Shown here: positions 54,978 through 64,000 of the stretch, piece after piece
Layout: each line of letters begins with the position of its first letter
Numbering within the stretch: the first letter of the stretch is position 1
Assembly (NCBI RefSeq): GCF_904846175.1
Contig: NZ_CAJGZM010000004.1
Location: forward strand, 310,001-374,000
Length of the DNA stretch: 64,000 nucleotides
Direction of reading: 5' to 3'
From: Psychrobacter immobilis
GTDB taxonomy: Bacteria; Pseudomonadota; Gammaproteobacteria; Pseudomonadales; Moraxellaceae
Made by a program: the position numbers and the translations under genes
Notes under the pieces: generated by a model
The model's database searches: none
What the model was told of the DNA's origin: nothing
What the model saw: only the letters and a program-made list of their open reading frames with translations

Positions 54978-55016
54978 AAAAAAGAGCCGTATTAATTTTT
55001 AATACAGCTCTTTTTT
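54978..55016. terminator. Bidirectional terminator between crcB and metR
   Basis: AAAAAAGAGC, an inner GTATTAA/TTAATAC pairing, then GCTCTTTTTT. Confidence 0.9.
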
Positions 55017-55043
55017 AAAACAATTCTCTAAAAAAAGCACTAG

Positions 55044-55934
55044 CTATACGGGTTTTACAATCCCTTCTAGTAAACTCGCAAACCCTTGCATATAAGCGGT
55101 ATCTTTGCTCGAGGTGCGCGTCGCGGCATACAGCTGACAGTAGACGCCGTTACCTAATGGGCGTGAAACCACCCAGCCTTTTTTTTCATATTCAGCGACC
55201 ACCCAATCAGGTAATGCTGCTACCCCGCGTTCACTAGCAACCAATTGAATAAGCATCGCCGTTAGCTCGGTGGTACGCATGCTTTTAAAGCTTACTTGCT
55301 CTGGCGTCATAAAATTAGCAATAATATCGAGGCGCTTAGCTTCCACCGGATAAGCAATCAAGGTCTGATCAACCAAGTCTTGAGCATGAATGAATTGTTG
55401 CTCAGCCAAGTCATGTGTAGGCGACAGCACCAAACGGCTTTCATACTCAAATAATGGCTGATAGCTGATACCTTCTATTGGTAAATTGCTGGTGGTAATC
55501 AGCAGGTCGATATCACCTTCAATCAATAAGTGATGCGGCTCAGGCTCAAAACCGGTGGCAAAGTCCAATTCAACATCCGACCATTCGCGGCGATAATGAT
55601 TAAGTATCGGCATCAGCCAATCAAAGCAGCTATGACATTCAGAGGCCAAGCGCAATCGACCCGCTTGACCATGAGCCAAGCGCTTTAAGTTTGCTTTGGT
55701 GCGCGTGACCTGCGGCATGATACTGTCTGCTAGCGCCAGTACGGTTTTACCTGCTGGGGTAAATGTCAGCGGACGCGTACGCCGATTGACCAAGCTAATA
55801 TCGTAGTAATTCTCTAACTCTTTTAACTGATGTGAGACCGCAGATGCGGTGACATGCAGCTCATCGGCAGCAGCGGCCAATGAGCCATGGGCTCGCAGCG
55901 CAGTTAGCGTATTAAGATGACGGAGCTCTAGCAT
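55044..55934 (-). CDS. metR: LysR-type regulator MetR
   Basis: MetR activates metE, metH and related genes with homocysteine as co-effector. The N-terminal winged helix (about 1-60: L-R-H-L-N-T-L ... S-A-V-S-H-Q-L) is followed by the effector domain. The segments A-S-E-C-H-S-C near residue 98, F-E/D-Y-E-x-R-L-V-L near 164, Y-P-V near 196 and A-A-L-P-x-W-V-V near 241 closely follow E. coli MetR. The 296 residues are slightly shorter than E. coli MetR (317). No metE lies beside it in the window. Confidence 0.9.
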   Translation of the reverse strand: MLELRHLNTLTALRAHGSLAAAADELHVTASAVSHQLKELENYYDISLVNRRTRPLTFTPAGKTVLALADSIMPQVTRTKANLKRLAHGQAGRLRLASECHSCFDWLMPILNHYRREWSDVELDFATGFEPEPHHLLIEGDIDLLITTSNLPIEGISYQPLFEYESRLVLSPTHDLAEQQFIHAQDLVDQTLIAYPVEAKRLDIIANFMTPEQVSFKSMRTTELTAMLIQLVASERGVAALPDWVVAEYEKKGWVVSRPLGNGVYCQLYAATRTSSKDTAYMQGFASLLEGIVKPV

Positions 55935-56054
55935 AAAATAACCTAACCACTGAAGTTAAAAAAATAAGAAATTGCGTGTTATACAAATTTAAAAAATCGT
56001 CAATGCTTTATGCCTAATCTTACGTGAGCGCTATTGCCGCCGTAAAATTTAAAA

Positions 56055-56873
56055 TTAACGCCGACGTAGGAGCAATTGCGAGATAACCACTAAAATTAAT
56101 GAAGCAACCAATAAAATTGTCCCAATGGCATTAACTTCAGGTTTAAGTCCCACGCGCACCATAGAATAGATACGTAACGGTAAAATCTCATAGCTAGGAC
56201 CAGTGACGAAGGTCGATACCACCACATCATCGAGCGATAAGGTAAAGGCTAGCAACCAGCCAGCCATAACCGCTGGGAAAATCACTGGAATCAACACCGT
56301 ACGTACCATCGTTGATTCGCTAGCACCTAAATCTCGCGCCGCTTCCATCAAACGCTCGTCCAAACTGCTTAAGCGCGCAAAGACGGTAATGACCACAAAC
56401 GGCAAGCAAAACGTAATGTGCGCTAATAATAACGAAACGAAACCGAGTTGCAGGCCGATTAATAAAAACAGCGCCAATAGCGATATCGCTAAGACAATCT
56501 CAGGTGACATCATCAGCACAAATAACAAGCCATTTAGCAGCCCTTTACCGCGAAAGTCATAGCGATGTAGCGCCAGTGCGGTCAAGGTGCCGATAACGGT
56601 CGAAACTGTGGCGGCAACTAAGCCCAAGACGATAGAATGCCAAAAGGCGTCAAGCATTGCTTGGTTATTAAATAACGACTCGTACCACTTTAAACTAAAG
56701 CCGCCCCAGTTATAACCGATTTTTGACTTATTAAAGGACATCACCACCAAAACGATGATGGGCAGATATAATAAAGTGTAAATCAGGCCGAGGTAGCCTT
56801 TGGCAGCAATATTACCTAATTTGATAGGGCGTTTATTTTTAATTGGAGTATTATTCAGTGAACTATCAGACAT
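56055..56873 (-). CDS. potI: Putrescine ABC transporter permease PotI
   Basis: PotI and PotH form the membrane channel of the PotFGHI putrescine importer. This 272-residue protein has six helices and the binding-protein-dependent permease EAA loop (E-A-A-R-D-L-G-A-S) near residue 178. The N-terminal R-P-I-K-L-G segment is cytoplasmic. Its start codon overlaps the potH stop by one base (TAATG), so the genes are translationally coupled. Confidence 0.9.
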   Translation of the reverse strand: MSDSSLNNTPIKNKRPIKLGNIAAKGYLGLIYTLLYLPIIVLVVMSFNKSKIGYNWGGFSLKWYESLFNNQAMLDAFWHSIVLGLVAATVSTVIGTLTALALHRYDFRGKGLLNGLLFVLMMSPEIVLAISLLALFLLIGLQLGFVSLLLAHITFCLPFVVITVFARLSSLDERLMEAARDLGASESTMVRTVLIPVIFPAVMAGWLLAFTLSLDDVVVSTFVTGPSYEILPLRIYSMVRVGLKPEVNAIGTILLVASLILVVISQLLLRRR

Positions 56874-57781
56874 TAGGCCACCTCGTTAAAGTCAGTCTTG
56901 CCAATACGGCGGCTACTGGCGCGATAAGCGAGTAATAATACCGCCATCGCAAGGGTCAATAGCACACTGGCGGCGGCACCAAACGGCCAATCACGCGCAT
57001 CCAAAAACTGGTTTTTAATAATATTACCGACCAACAAGTTACGCGAGCCACCCAAAATATCGGCGACATAAAACATCCCCATCGCTGGTAATAATACCAA
57101 CAGCACCCCTGAGATAATCCCCGGTGTCGTTAATGGTAGTACCACGTGCCAAAAGGTTTGTCGTTTTGAAGCACCCAAATCTTGCGAGGCGAGCAGCATA
57201 TCATTGCGCAAATCGCTAAATACTGCATAGAGTGGCAGCACCATGAAGGGAAATAATAAATAGGTTAAACCGGCAATGACCGCGCCTTGGGTATATAAAA
57301 TATCAATGGGGGCATCGATAATTCCGATTGCTAATAAGGATTTGTTAATCAAGCCATTACTGGCAAATAATAGTTTTAGCGCATAAGTCCGTACCAAAGA
57401 GTTGGTCCAAAATGGCAGTATTAGCATGAGCATCAACAGAGGCTGCCAGCGTTTATCAACTCTTGATACAAACCAAGCAAAGGGGTAGCCAAGTAGTAAG
57501 CAGATAACCGTAGTGATGCCAGCCATCCATAATGAATGTACAAAGACATCAAAATAAAGCGGGTCAATCATGCGTACGTAGCTGTCGATAGTGACCGGCA
57601 AACTAATAAAAGCGGTGCTATCACGGGTCAAAAAGCTAACGGCAATCACCAGTATATTTGGCAATAACGCAAAGATGAGCAGCCAGCCCCAAATTAGCCA
57701 TAGCGTTGCGGTACGAAAAGGGCTTCTGTTGCTCAAGCTTTTATTATTTGATTTTCTATTACTTAAGTTAGTACGTGCCAT
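56873..57781 (-). CDS. potH: Putrescine ABC transporter permease PotH
   Basis: The second permease of the importer, 302 residues. It has six helices, S-L-V-R-T-Y-A near residue 122 and the EAA-type loop S-Q-D-L-G-A-S-K near 198. A Ser/Asn/Lys-rich N-terminus of about 25 residues precedes the first helix. Both ends overlap neighbours by one base (TAATG with potG and with potI). The partner binding protein PotF is not encoded nearby. Confidence 0.9.
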   Translation of the reverse strand: MARTNLSNRKSNNKSLSNRSPFRTATLWLIWGWLLIFALLPNILVIAVSFLTRDSTAFISLPVTIDSYVRMIDPLYFDVFVHSLWMAGITTVICLLLGYPFAWFVSRVDKRWQPLLMLMLILPFWTNSLVRTYALKLLFASNGLINKSLLAIGIIDAPIDILYTQGAVIAGLTYLLFPFMVLPLYAVFSDLRNDMLLASQDLGASKRQTFWHVVLPLTTPGIISGVLLVLLPAMGMFYVADILGGSRNLLVGNIIKNQFLDARDWPFGAAASVLLTLAMAVLLLAYRASSRRIGKTDFNEVA

Positions 57782-59055
57782 TAGCTGATATCCTTTTGGG
57801 CAGCTAATTTGCTAGTACTATTATTCATCCCATTATCAATACCGCTATCAAGCGTATCTTCTTCTGGCAACACCCATTCCCAGCCATCTACCCATGACAC
57901 TTTAACGCCTTCATTAAGCTTATAATCAAAACTTGGGTCATCTTCATCAAAGAATTCCGAGGCTTTAATAATATGCCCGTTTGTTAGCTCAATAATAGAG
58001 TCTAAAGTGCTGCCTTTATAATTACTCTCAATCACGCGCCCTAATAAACCACTATGCTCTTGATCATTGGGGTCATAAATGCGCAAATCTTCTGGACGCA
58101 ATAGTAAATTAACGATATCGCCGACTTGTACGTCATTGGCAAAGTCAGGACGGCGCAGATTACGTAAGGTCGTCGCACCCTCTTGCGCTTGTGCCTCGCA
58201 CACTTCGACCTCAATACGCCCATTGGTCACACGACCATCGCGATCGGGCTGCTCAGGATAAACACCTTTGACTTCCGCCTTAAACAAGTTGGTCTCACCG
58301 ATAAATTTGGCGGTAAATAAATTGGCGGGGGTTTCATAAATCTCAATCGGCGTGCCAATTTGCTGAAATCTGCCGTCTTTCATTACCGCAATGCGGTCTG
58401 ACATCGACAGCGCTTCTTCTTGATCATGGGTGACAAAGACAAAAGTAATGCCAAGCTCACGTTGCAGACGTTTAAGCTCAGATTGCATTTGTAGGCGCAG
58501 CTTATGGTCGAGCGCCGATAAAGGCTCATCGAGCAATAATAGTTTAGGGCGATTAATAACGGCGCGCGCAATCGCCACCCGTTGCTGCTGACCACCGGAT
58601 AAATCTTGCGGTCGACGATTGGCCAAATGCTCAAGCTGTACCATCGCCAGCATCTCACGCACGCGCGTTTGAATCTCATCTTTTGGGACTTTTTTGAGCT
58701 TAAGCCCATAAGCGACGTTTTGCGCCACCGTCATATGCGGAAATAACGCATATTGCTGAAACACGGTATTGACCGGACGCTTATCGGCTGGCAAGCCTGC
58801 CATTTGCATGCCATCAAGATAAATCGCCCCAGCGTTGGGCTGCTCAAAACCAGCAATTAAGCGTAGCAATGTCGTCTTACCGCAGCCTGATGGACCAAGC
58901 AGGGTTATAAACTCACCATGCTGAATATCAAGGTTGATGTCCTTTAAGACTTCGGTTTGATCATAGATTTTTTGTAGACCAGTCAGTTGTAGCAGTACCT
59001 TGTCAGGATTGGGCGATACAGGTGTGGTTTGCGGGTTTATATTCGATTCGGTCAT
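57781..59055 (-). CDS. potG: Putrescine ABC transporter ATPase PotG
   Basis: The ATPase subunit, first gene of potG-potH-potI. Walker A is G-P-S-G-C-G-K-T-T near residue 54 and the signature L-S-G-G-Q-Q-Q-R lies near 153. L-L-L-L-D-E-P gives Walker B, followed by the H-loop T-H-D-Q-E. A C-terminal TOBE domain spans about 255-400. At 424 residues it is longer than E. coli PotG (377), with an acidic C-terminal tail. Naming it PotG rather than PotA is inference from the paired permeases and sequence feel. The substrate may be putrescine or another polyamine. Confidence 0.88.
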   Translation of the reverse strand: MTESNINPQTTPVSPNPDKVLLQLTGLQKIYDQTEVLKDINLDIQHGEFITLLGPSGCGKTTLLRLIAGFEQPNAGAIYLDGMQMAGLPADKRPVNTVFQQYALFPHMTVAQNVAYGLKLKKVPKDEIQTRVREMLAMVQLEHLANRRPQDLSGGQQQRVAIARAVINRPKLLLLDEPLSALDHKLRLQMQSELKRLQRELGITFVFVTHDQEEALSMSDRIAVMKDGRFQQIGTPIEIYETPANLFTAKFIGETNLFKAEVKGVYPEQPDRDGRVTNGRIEVEVCEAQAQEGATTLRNLRRPDFANDVQVGDIVNLLLRPEDLRIYDPNDQEHSGLLGRVIESNYKGSTLDSIIELTNGHIIKASEFFDEDDPSFDYKLNEGVKVSWVDGWEWVLPEEDTLDSGIDNGMNNSTSKLAAQKDIS

Positions 59056-59482
59056 AAGGTTGGTTCCTAAAACACCAAATGCTCAGTAGCGCTACAATAC
59101 TAGTTACTGGCAGCAATTTACATGTTGTTAAGTATGGCGATAAGCGATGGCTATATATGAAGTCTGGTTGCTGCGTATTATAACAAACCCTTGCTATAAG
59201 TCAGTGCAAGTTCGTTATCGGTTGTTTGGTTTAGGTTGTTAAAGAAAAAAATAGGCAAAATAAAATCAGCTTGAAATATAGCGCCCTTAGAATAAAGAAT
59301 TTTTACCGTTTTTTTGGCTTGGTTGCTATACAATAATTTTGTGTATGCTAAATACAAGGATATTTGCGATAGCAAACGGCCAAGCTTAAAAGATAAGCTT
59401 AGCTGCAAAAGTAATTTAAAGTAGAAAACAGAATGCTAGAGCAATTTATAATTTAAACTATTTTGATAAACAAGGACTCCTT
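59056..59482. other. Intergenic region between potG and can
   Basis: A 427-base divergent region, AT-rich, with a small AAGCTTA/TAAGCTT inverted repeat at 59382-59400. It must hold the pot and can promoters, but none is convincing enough to list. A frame on the minus strand (59178-59408) has no ribosome site or protein character. Confidence 0.5.
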
Positions 59483-60121
59483 ATGCCTAACAGTAACCGC
59501 CCAAAAACTGGTCAAGAAGCACTGGCACTACTCAAAGAAGGTAATGTGCGCTACGTGGAAAGTTTGACCAGTACTGACCCCTGTATGCAAAAACGTCCTG
59601 AGCTGATCAATAATCAAGACCCTTTAGCGATTATTTTGGGTTGCTCAGATGCCCGCGTACCGGTTGAGATTGTGTTTGATCAAGGTTTGGGCGATTTGTT
59701 TGTCATACGCGTGGCAGGCAATGTGGTTGCGCCATCGCAAATTGGTTCGGTTGAGTTTGCCGCCGAAAAATTTGGCACTAAGTTGGTGGTGGTCCTTGGA
59801 CATTCACATTGCGGCGCTGTGACCGCGTGTGTTGAGGCGCTGATTAATCCTGAGCAAAACTACTCACCAAACTTACAGTCAATCGTCGATCGTATTCGCC
59901 CGAGTGTCTATAATTTGCATGAGCTAGCTACTGCAAATGGTCAAGATGTCGATGCGGATGAGCTGGTCGATCGCTCTATTCGTGCCAATGTGCGCATGTC
60001 GGTAAGCCAATTAAAGCACGGTTCGCGTGCCTTAGAAGACTTAACCAATAGCGGTCAGTTACTCGTCGTTGGTGCCGAATATAATTTAGAGACTGGAAAA
60101 GTACGGTTTTTAGACGCTTAA
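59483..60121 (+). CDS. can: Beta-class carbonic anhydrase
   Basis: The zinc enzyme interconverts carbon dioxide and bicarbonate in the cytoplasm. Zinc ligands are Cys54, His107 and Cys110 (C-S-D-A-R-V-P and H-S-H-C-G-A-V), with the Asp56-Arg58 dyad. 212 residues, typical of plant-like beta-CAs. AAGGA lies 7 bases before the ATG. The glyoxalase gene follows after 99 bases on the same strand. Confidence 0.93.
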   Translation: MPNSNRPKTGQEALALLKEGNVRYVESLTSTDPCMQKRPELINNQDPLAIILGCSDARVPVEIVFDQGLGDLFVIRVAGNVVAPSQIGSVEFAAEKFGTKLVVVLGHSHCGAVTACVEALINPEQNYSPNLQSIVDRIRPSVYNLHELATANGQDVDADELVDRSIRANVRMSVSQLKHGSRALEDLTNSGQLLVVGAEYNLETGKVRFLDA

Positions 60122-60220
60122 TAGTCATTTATTATTAATTATTTACGATAGTGGGTACGCTTTAACATCGAGAACGTATCTGCTATTAACGATTAAAAAT
60201 ACTTAGATATTGGAAAAATT

Positions 60221-60805
60221 ATGACTGATTTAGAAAATTTAAATAGCAACCAAGAAGCTATTAACCAAAAAATGATAGCTCAACCTGAAAGCAGCGTAAA
60301 AGCAGAAGGCGTTCAGCCTATTTCAGCTCAGACAGTAGGTTATACGTTCAACCACACCATGCTACGCGTAAAAGACCCTGTCAAATCATTGGCTTTTTAT
60401 ACCGGTGTCTTAGGGATGACGTTATTGGCGGTGAAAAAATTCCCAGCGATGGGTTTTGATTTATATTTTTTAGCCAAGTTGACTGACAGCGAGCGTGATA
60501 ATTTACCCGCTGGTGATGACTTAGAGATTTTCGCCTTCCGTCAGCGCGGTATTTTAGAGTTAACTCATAACTATGGCACTGAAACCCAAGCGGATTTTAG
60601 TTATCACGATGGCAATGGTGAACCACAAGGTTTTGGTCATATTTGCTTTAGTGTGCCAAGCCTTGATGAGGCGGTTGCTTGGTTTGATAAAAACAACGTT
60701 GATTTTAAAAAACGTCCTGAAGACGGTAGTATGAAAAATATCGCCTTTATCAAAGACGTTGACGGTTACTGGATTGAAATTGTGCAAGCGGATTTAATGG
60801 GCTAA
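60221..60805 (+). CDS. gloA: Glyoxalase I, long (eukaryote/Pseudomonas-like) type
   Basis: A second lactoylglutathione lyase, 194 residues, with an N-terminal extension and an internal insert (about 88-105) that are absent from the short form at 2777-3193. Metal ligands are His45, Glu113, His140 and Glu186. The extra segments are typical of the zinc-type enzymes of yeast, human and Pseudomonas GloA3, which is family inference. D-F-S-Y-H-x-G-N near residue 125 and G-F-G-H-I-C near 137 are hallmarks of that class. Confidence 0.9.
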   Translation: MTDLENLNSNQEAINQKMIAQPESSVKAEGVQPISAQTVGYTFNHTMLRVKDPVKSLAFYTGVLGMTLLAVKKFPAMGFDLYFLAKLTDSERDNLPAGDDLEIFAFRQRGILELTHNYGTETQADFSYHDGNGEPQGFGHICFSVPSLDEAVAWFDKNNVDFKKRPEDGSMKNIAFIKDVDGYWIEIVQADLMG

Positions 60806-60880
60806 TTTTTAAAAGCTTGATAAGCTTATTAATAATATGGATTACTCTAAACCAGTTTGTATATTTTAAAAATCATCAAT

Positions 60881-60915
60881 AAAAAAGCCGCTATATTAAA
60901 TATAGCGGCTTTTTT
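60881..60915. terminator. Bidirectional terminator
   Basis: A 15-bp perfect stem, AAAAAAGCCGCTATA and its complement with a 5-base loop, between the glyoxalase and the convergent cytochrome gene. Confidence 0.93.
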
Positions 60916-60936
60916 GTGTCTGTGAAGCAAAACTAG

Positions 60937-61407
60937 TTAGTCTTTTTTCACTTTAAAATCGGTGTGGCATGATTTACAGCTGTCACCGACTTGTCCAAGC
61001 GCTGGCAGGACTTGATCGACACTGGTCGCTGTTTGTGCAACGGTATTTAACTCAGCTGTGGCTTTTTGGAAGTCATCTGCTTCTGCGTGGAAACCGTCAA
61101 CGTTGCTCCAAACGGCTTCAGTGGCATTACCCATAGCTTCTTTATTTTCAAAATGACTCCAAGGACTGGCCGAATCTTTTGCTAAAAATGCCGCTTGCTC
61201 TTTAAATACTTCGGCATCAAATGTATCTGGTGCTTCAGCCATATCGCCCATGATGCCCATCGCATCGCCCCAGCTTTTCATGCTGTCTTGACGCGCTTTA
61301 ACGTCCGGGTCAACTGGTGTGCTACAAGCCGTTATACCTAATGCAGCTGCCATCAAGGTGATGCCGACGATAGACTTGAATGATTTATTATTAGAAACCT
61401 GTGCCAT
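60937..61407 (-). CDS. Cytochrome c-prime (class II) family lipoprotein
   Basis: A 156-residue four-helix-type cytochrome with the heme motif C-K-S-C-H near the C-terminus (144-148), the class II arrangement. The N-terminus carries a lipobox-like G-I-T-A-C (Cys28), so it is probably lipid-anchored in the periplasm. Cytochromes c-prime bind nitric oxide and are linked to nitrosative stress defence. That role here is inference. It is monocistronic and convergent with the glyoxalase gene. Confidence 0.85.
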   Translation of the reverse strand: MAQVSNNKSFKSIVGITLMAAALGITACSTPVDPDVKARQDSMKSWGDAMGIMGDMAEAPDTFDAEVFKEQAAFLAKDSASPWSHFENKEAMGNATEAVWSNVDGFHAEADDFQKATAELNTVAQTATSVDQVLPALGQVGDSCKSCHTDFKVKKD

Positions 61408-61577
61408 CTGTATTGCTCCTTTATACGTGGCTAATAAAAAGGTGCCGTGGCATCTGCATGCTCGCCACCTATTAAATTGCTACTATGAATATAAATGTTA
61501 TGTTGTTGTTTTAAGTATTAAAGACGACTATATCTGCTTAATAGGTAGTTTGTAATCCATATAGCTGTTGCTTAAAT

Positions 61578-61610
61578 AACAAGGGTCAGCATCTATCGCT
61601 GACCCTTGTT
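61578..61610 (-). terminator. Strong hairpin downstream of hemF
   Basis: A perfect 13-bp stem (AACAAGGGTCAGC and its complement) with a 7-base loop lies 82 bases beyond the hemF stop. Only a weak T-rich tail follows on the plus strand and none on the minus, so it may be a transcript-end or protective structure rather than a classical terminator. Confidence 0.55.
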
Positions 61611-61692
61611 ATTTTATAGCTAATATAGATTAAAAATGGCTATGACCAATGCAGAAATTAACACCGTCTGTGGTTTATTATGCCAATGATGA

Positions 61693-62730
<1,038 letters not shown>

Positions 62731-62733
62731 TTA

Positions 62734-63441
62734 CTATTTATTAAGGTGTAAGGCAGTATTGAAGTCTTTATCAAACAGATGCCCCATCCGGTCACGTTTA
62801 GTCGCTAGATACTCAGCATTCATATCGTTAACCCCAACCAATAAAGGCACGCGCTCAACGACATTGATACCGTGCTCGGTTAAGTAAGCGACTTTATCGG
62901 GATTATTGGTAATCAGGCGCACGCTATCGACGCCGACATGAGCAAGCATCGGTCCGCACATATCATAAACGCGCGCATCAGCCGGTAAACCTAACATAAG
63001 ATTGGCATCTAAGGTATCATGACCTTGATCTTGCAAGGCGTAAGCACGGATTTTATTGGTCAGGCCAATCCCGCGACCTTCTTGGCGCAAGTATAATATC
63101 GCCCCGCAGCCCGTTTCTTGTATCGCTTGCATGGCAGTATTAAGTTGGGGACCACAATCGCATTTTAATGAACTAAATGCGTCGCCAGTGAGACATTCTG
63201 AATGGATACGTATTAGTGGCACAGGGCGCTCTGCTAACGATTGATCTTTTTGGTTTGATGCCATGTCAGCGCGATTTAAATTATCAATGGCGGTGTCTGT
63301 AATAGAAGTGTCTTGATTGACCACCGAAAGACCGACAGTAAGCATCACATGCTCTTGACCGTCTGCATTTTCAAAGATATGAATATCAAACTCGCCGTGA
63401 CGAGTAGGTAGTTTGGCACTAGTGATAAATTGATATGACAT
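62734..63441 (-). CDS. ribA: GTP cyclohydrolase II
   Basis: RibA opens GTP to 2,5-diamino-6-ribosylamino-pyrimidinone phosphate, the first step of riboflavin synthesis. Zinc cysteines lie in [25 protein letters not shown] and L-T/I-T-N-N-P-D-K also match. I chose the ATG at 63441 (235 residues), with AGGA 7 bases upstream and the E. coli-like start A-K-L-P-T-R-H-G. The frame is open to 63465. An acidic/Asp-rich insert of about 30 residues (I-T-D-T-A-I-D-N-L ...) lies between the first strands. It precedes hemF. Confidence 0.93.
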   Translation of the reverse strand: MSYQFITSAKLPTRHGEFDIHIFENADGQEHVMLTVGLSVVNQDTSITDTAIDNLNRADMASNQKDQSLAERPVPLIRIHSECLTGDAFSSLKCDCGPQLNTAMQAIQETGCGAILYLRQEGRGIGLTNKIRAYALQDQGHDTLDANLMLGLPADARVYDMCGPMLAHVGVDSVRLITNNPDKVAYLTEHGINVVERVPLLVGVNDMNAEYLATKRDRMGHLFDKDFNTALHLNK

Positions 63442-64000
63442 TAATGTCCTGCATAAGCCGATCATCGTAACGCTAGAGGTCTGTTAAAGCTTTATAATAA
63501 TAGCTAAAGTATTACATAGTGCTTGATTAAAACAGCATCAGAATGCTGTTTAGTGGAAATACACACAAAGTTCACAGACGGCGCACGATGATTAAAGCGA
63601 CAATTAAAAATAAATGCTATTATGCCATACTATTTTGACGGATACAGTGACAAGTCTTTGTCCTTACATTACTATGTCGTCACCAATGTTCGCTATCCAT
63701 ACAAAATTATTAAATATCATTATCAAACATTATTATTAAACATTGTCATAAAGCAGCATCAGGATTTATAACAGCATTGGTCACCATCTTTATAACTGCC
63801 TTTAGCGTTATAAGATTAAAGCTAGCGCCTTATATTAAATAGCGCATTTTTCGTTATTCACAGTTGTGTTAAAGGCTGTACTAATAAACATATAGTCGAT
63901 GGCATTTATCCGTTTATGATGTCAGCACTATTATTAACGCCACTTAGATTATTACTAGTGATAGCCACTGTCTAAGGTCGCATCTTGTCAGCAGATTGGT
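63442..64000. other. Right-edge intergenic region
   Basis: The last 559 bases have no supportable coding region, RNA or terminator. They are AT-rich and hold the ribA-hemF promoter region. A downstream gene may begin beyond the window. Confidence 0.5.

Noticed and set aside
59178..59408. 76-codon minus-strand frame in the potG-can gap
   Set aside because: No ribosome site and low-quality composition; AT-rich intergenic DNA gives such frames by chance.

Overview
The window is chromosomal DNA of a gammaproteobacterium of the family Moraxellaceae, most likely a Psychrobacter. That placement is my inference from protein style and gene order, not from a search. It rests on the moderate G+C content, the many short poly-Ala/Asp/Asn inserts in otherwise canonical proteins, the lptM-lysA-dapF-xerC, rpoN-hpf, rpsU-yqeY and ackA-pta gene orders, and the mix of FadL-type porin, class II cytochrome lipoprotein and standalone enzyme genes. 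No rRNA, tRNA, insertion sequence, prophage, CRISPR array or replication origin was seen. This is mostly core chromosome with a few small unknown genes.

Layout. 1-4.7 kb: a serine hydrolase cut by the left edge, a cardiolipin synthase-like phospholipase D protein, lplA with gloA, and an AT-rich small unknown gene beside a 6-bp microsatellite. 4.7-16.9 kb: metabolic and envelope genes (exported GMC oxidoreductase, a lone divergent trpB, EamA exporter, two lipoproteins, FadL-type porin, old yellow enzyme, pirin, HI0933-type flavoprotein). 17-25 kb: acs, a renalase-like flavoprotein with in-frame tandem repeats, an MgtC-type membrane protein, a possible small RNA, pgsA, a lipoprotein and two tandem stress-type flavin-binding paralogs. 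25.5-38 kb: purL, a large palindromic intergenic element, two small unknown genes, amiD-like amidase, MOSC protein, rsfS-nadD, and ackA-pta separated by a block of 20-bp repeats.

38-49 kb: lptM-lysA-dapF-xerC (diaminopimelate/lysine branch plus chromosome dimer resolution), a nitrilase-family amidohydrolase, rpoN-hpf, thiS, a DUF423 protein, rpoH and a TusA-like protein. 49-64 kb: bepA-like protease, yqeY and rpsU, two lipoproteins (one a cytochrome), tsaD, crcB, metR, the potGHI polyamine transporter, carbonic anhydrase, a second and longer glyoxalase I, a cytochrome c-prime lipoprotein, hemF and ribA.

Themes. Acetate is handled from both sides (acs scavenging, ackA-pta overflow). Both size classes of glyoxalase I are present. 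Two alternative sigma factors (RpoN, RpoH), ribosome hibernation (Hpf) and ribosome silencing (RsfS) lie close together. Rho-independent terminators are abundant and mostly bidirectional between convergent genes. I did not find a complete undescribed system. The best leads are non-coding: a 63-nt candidate small RNA with an anti-Shine-Dalgarno loop (21375-21437), a roughly 140-bp nested palindrome (29627-29767), and four to five 20-bp tandem repeats between ackA and pta (36261-36360).
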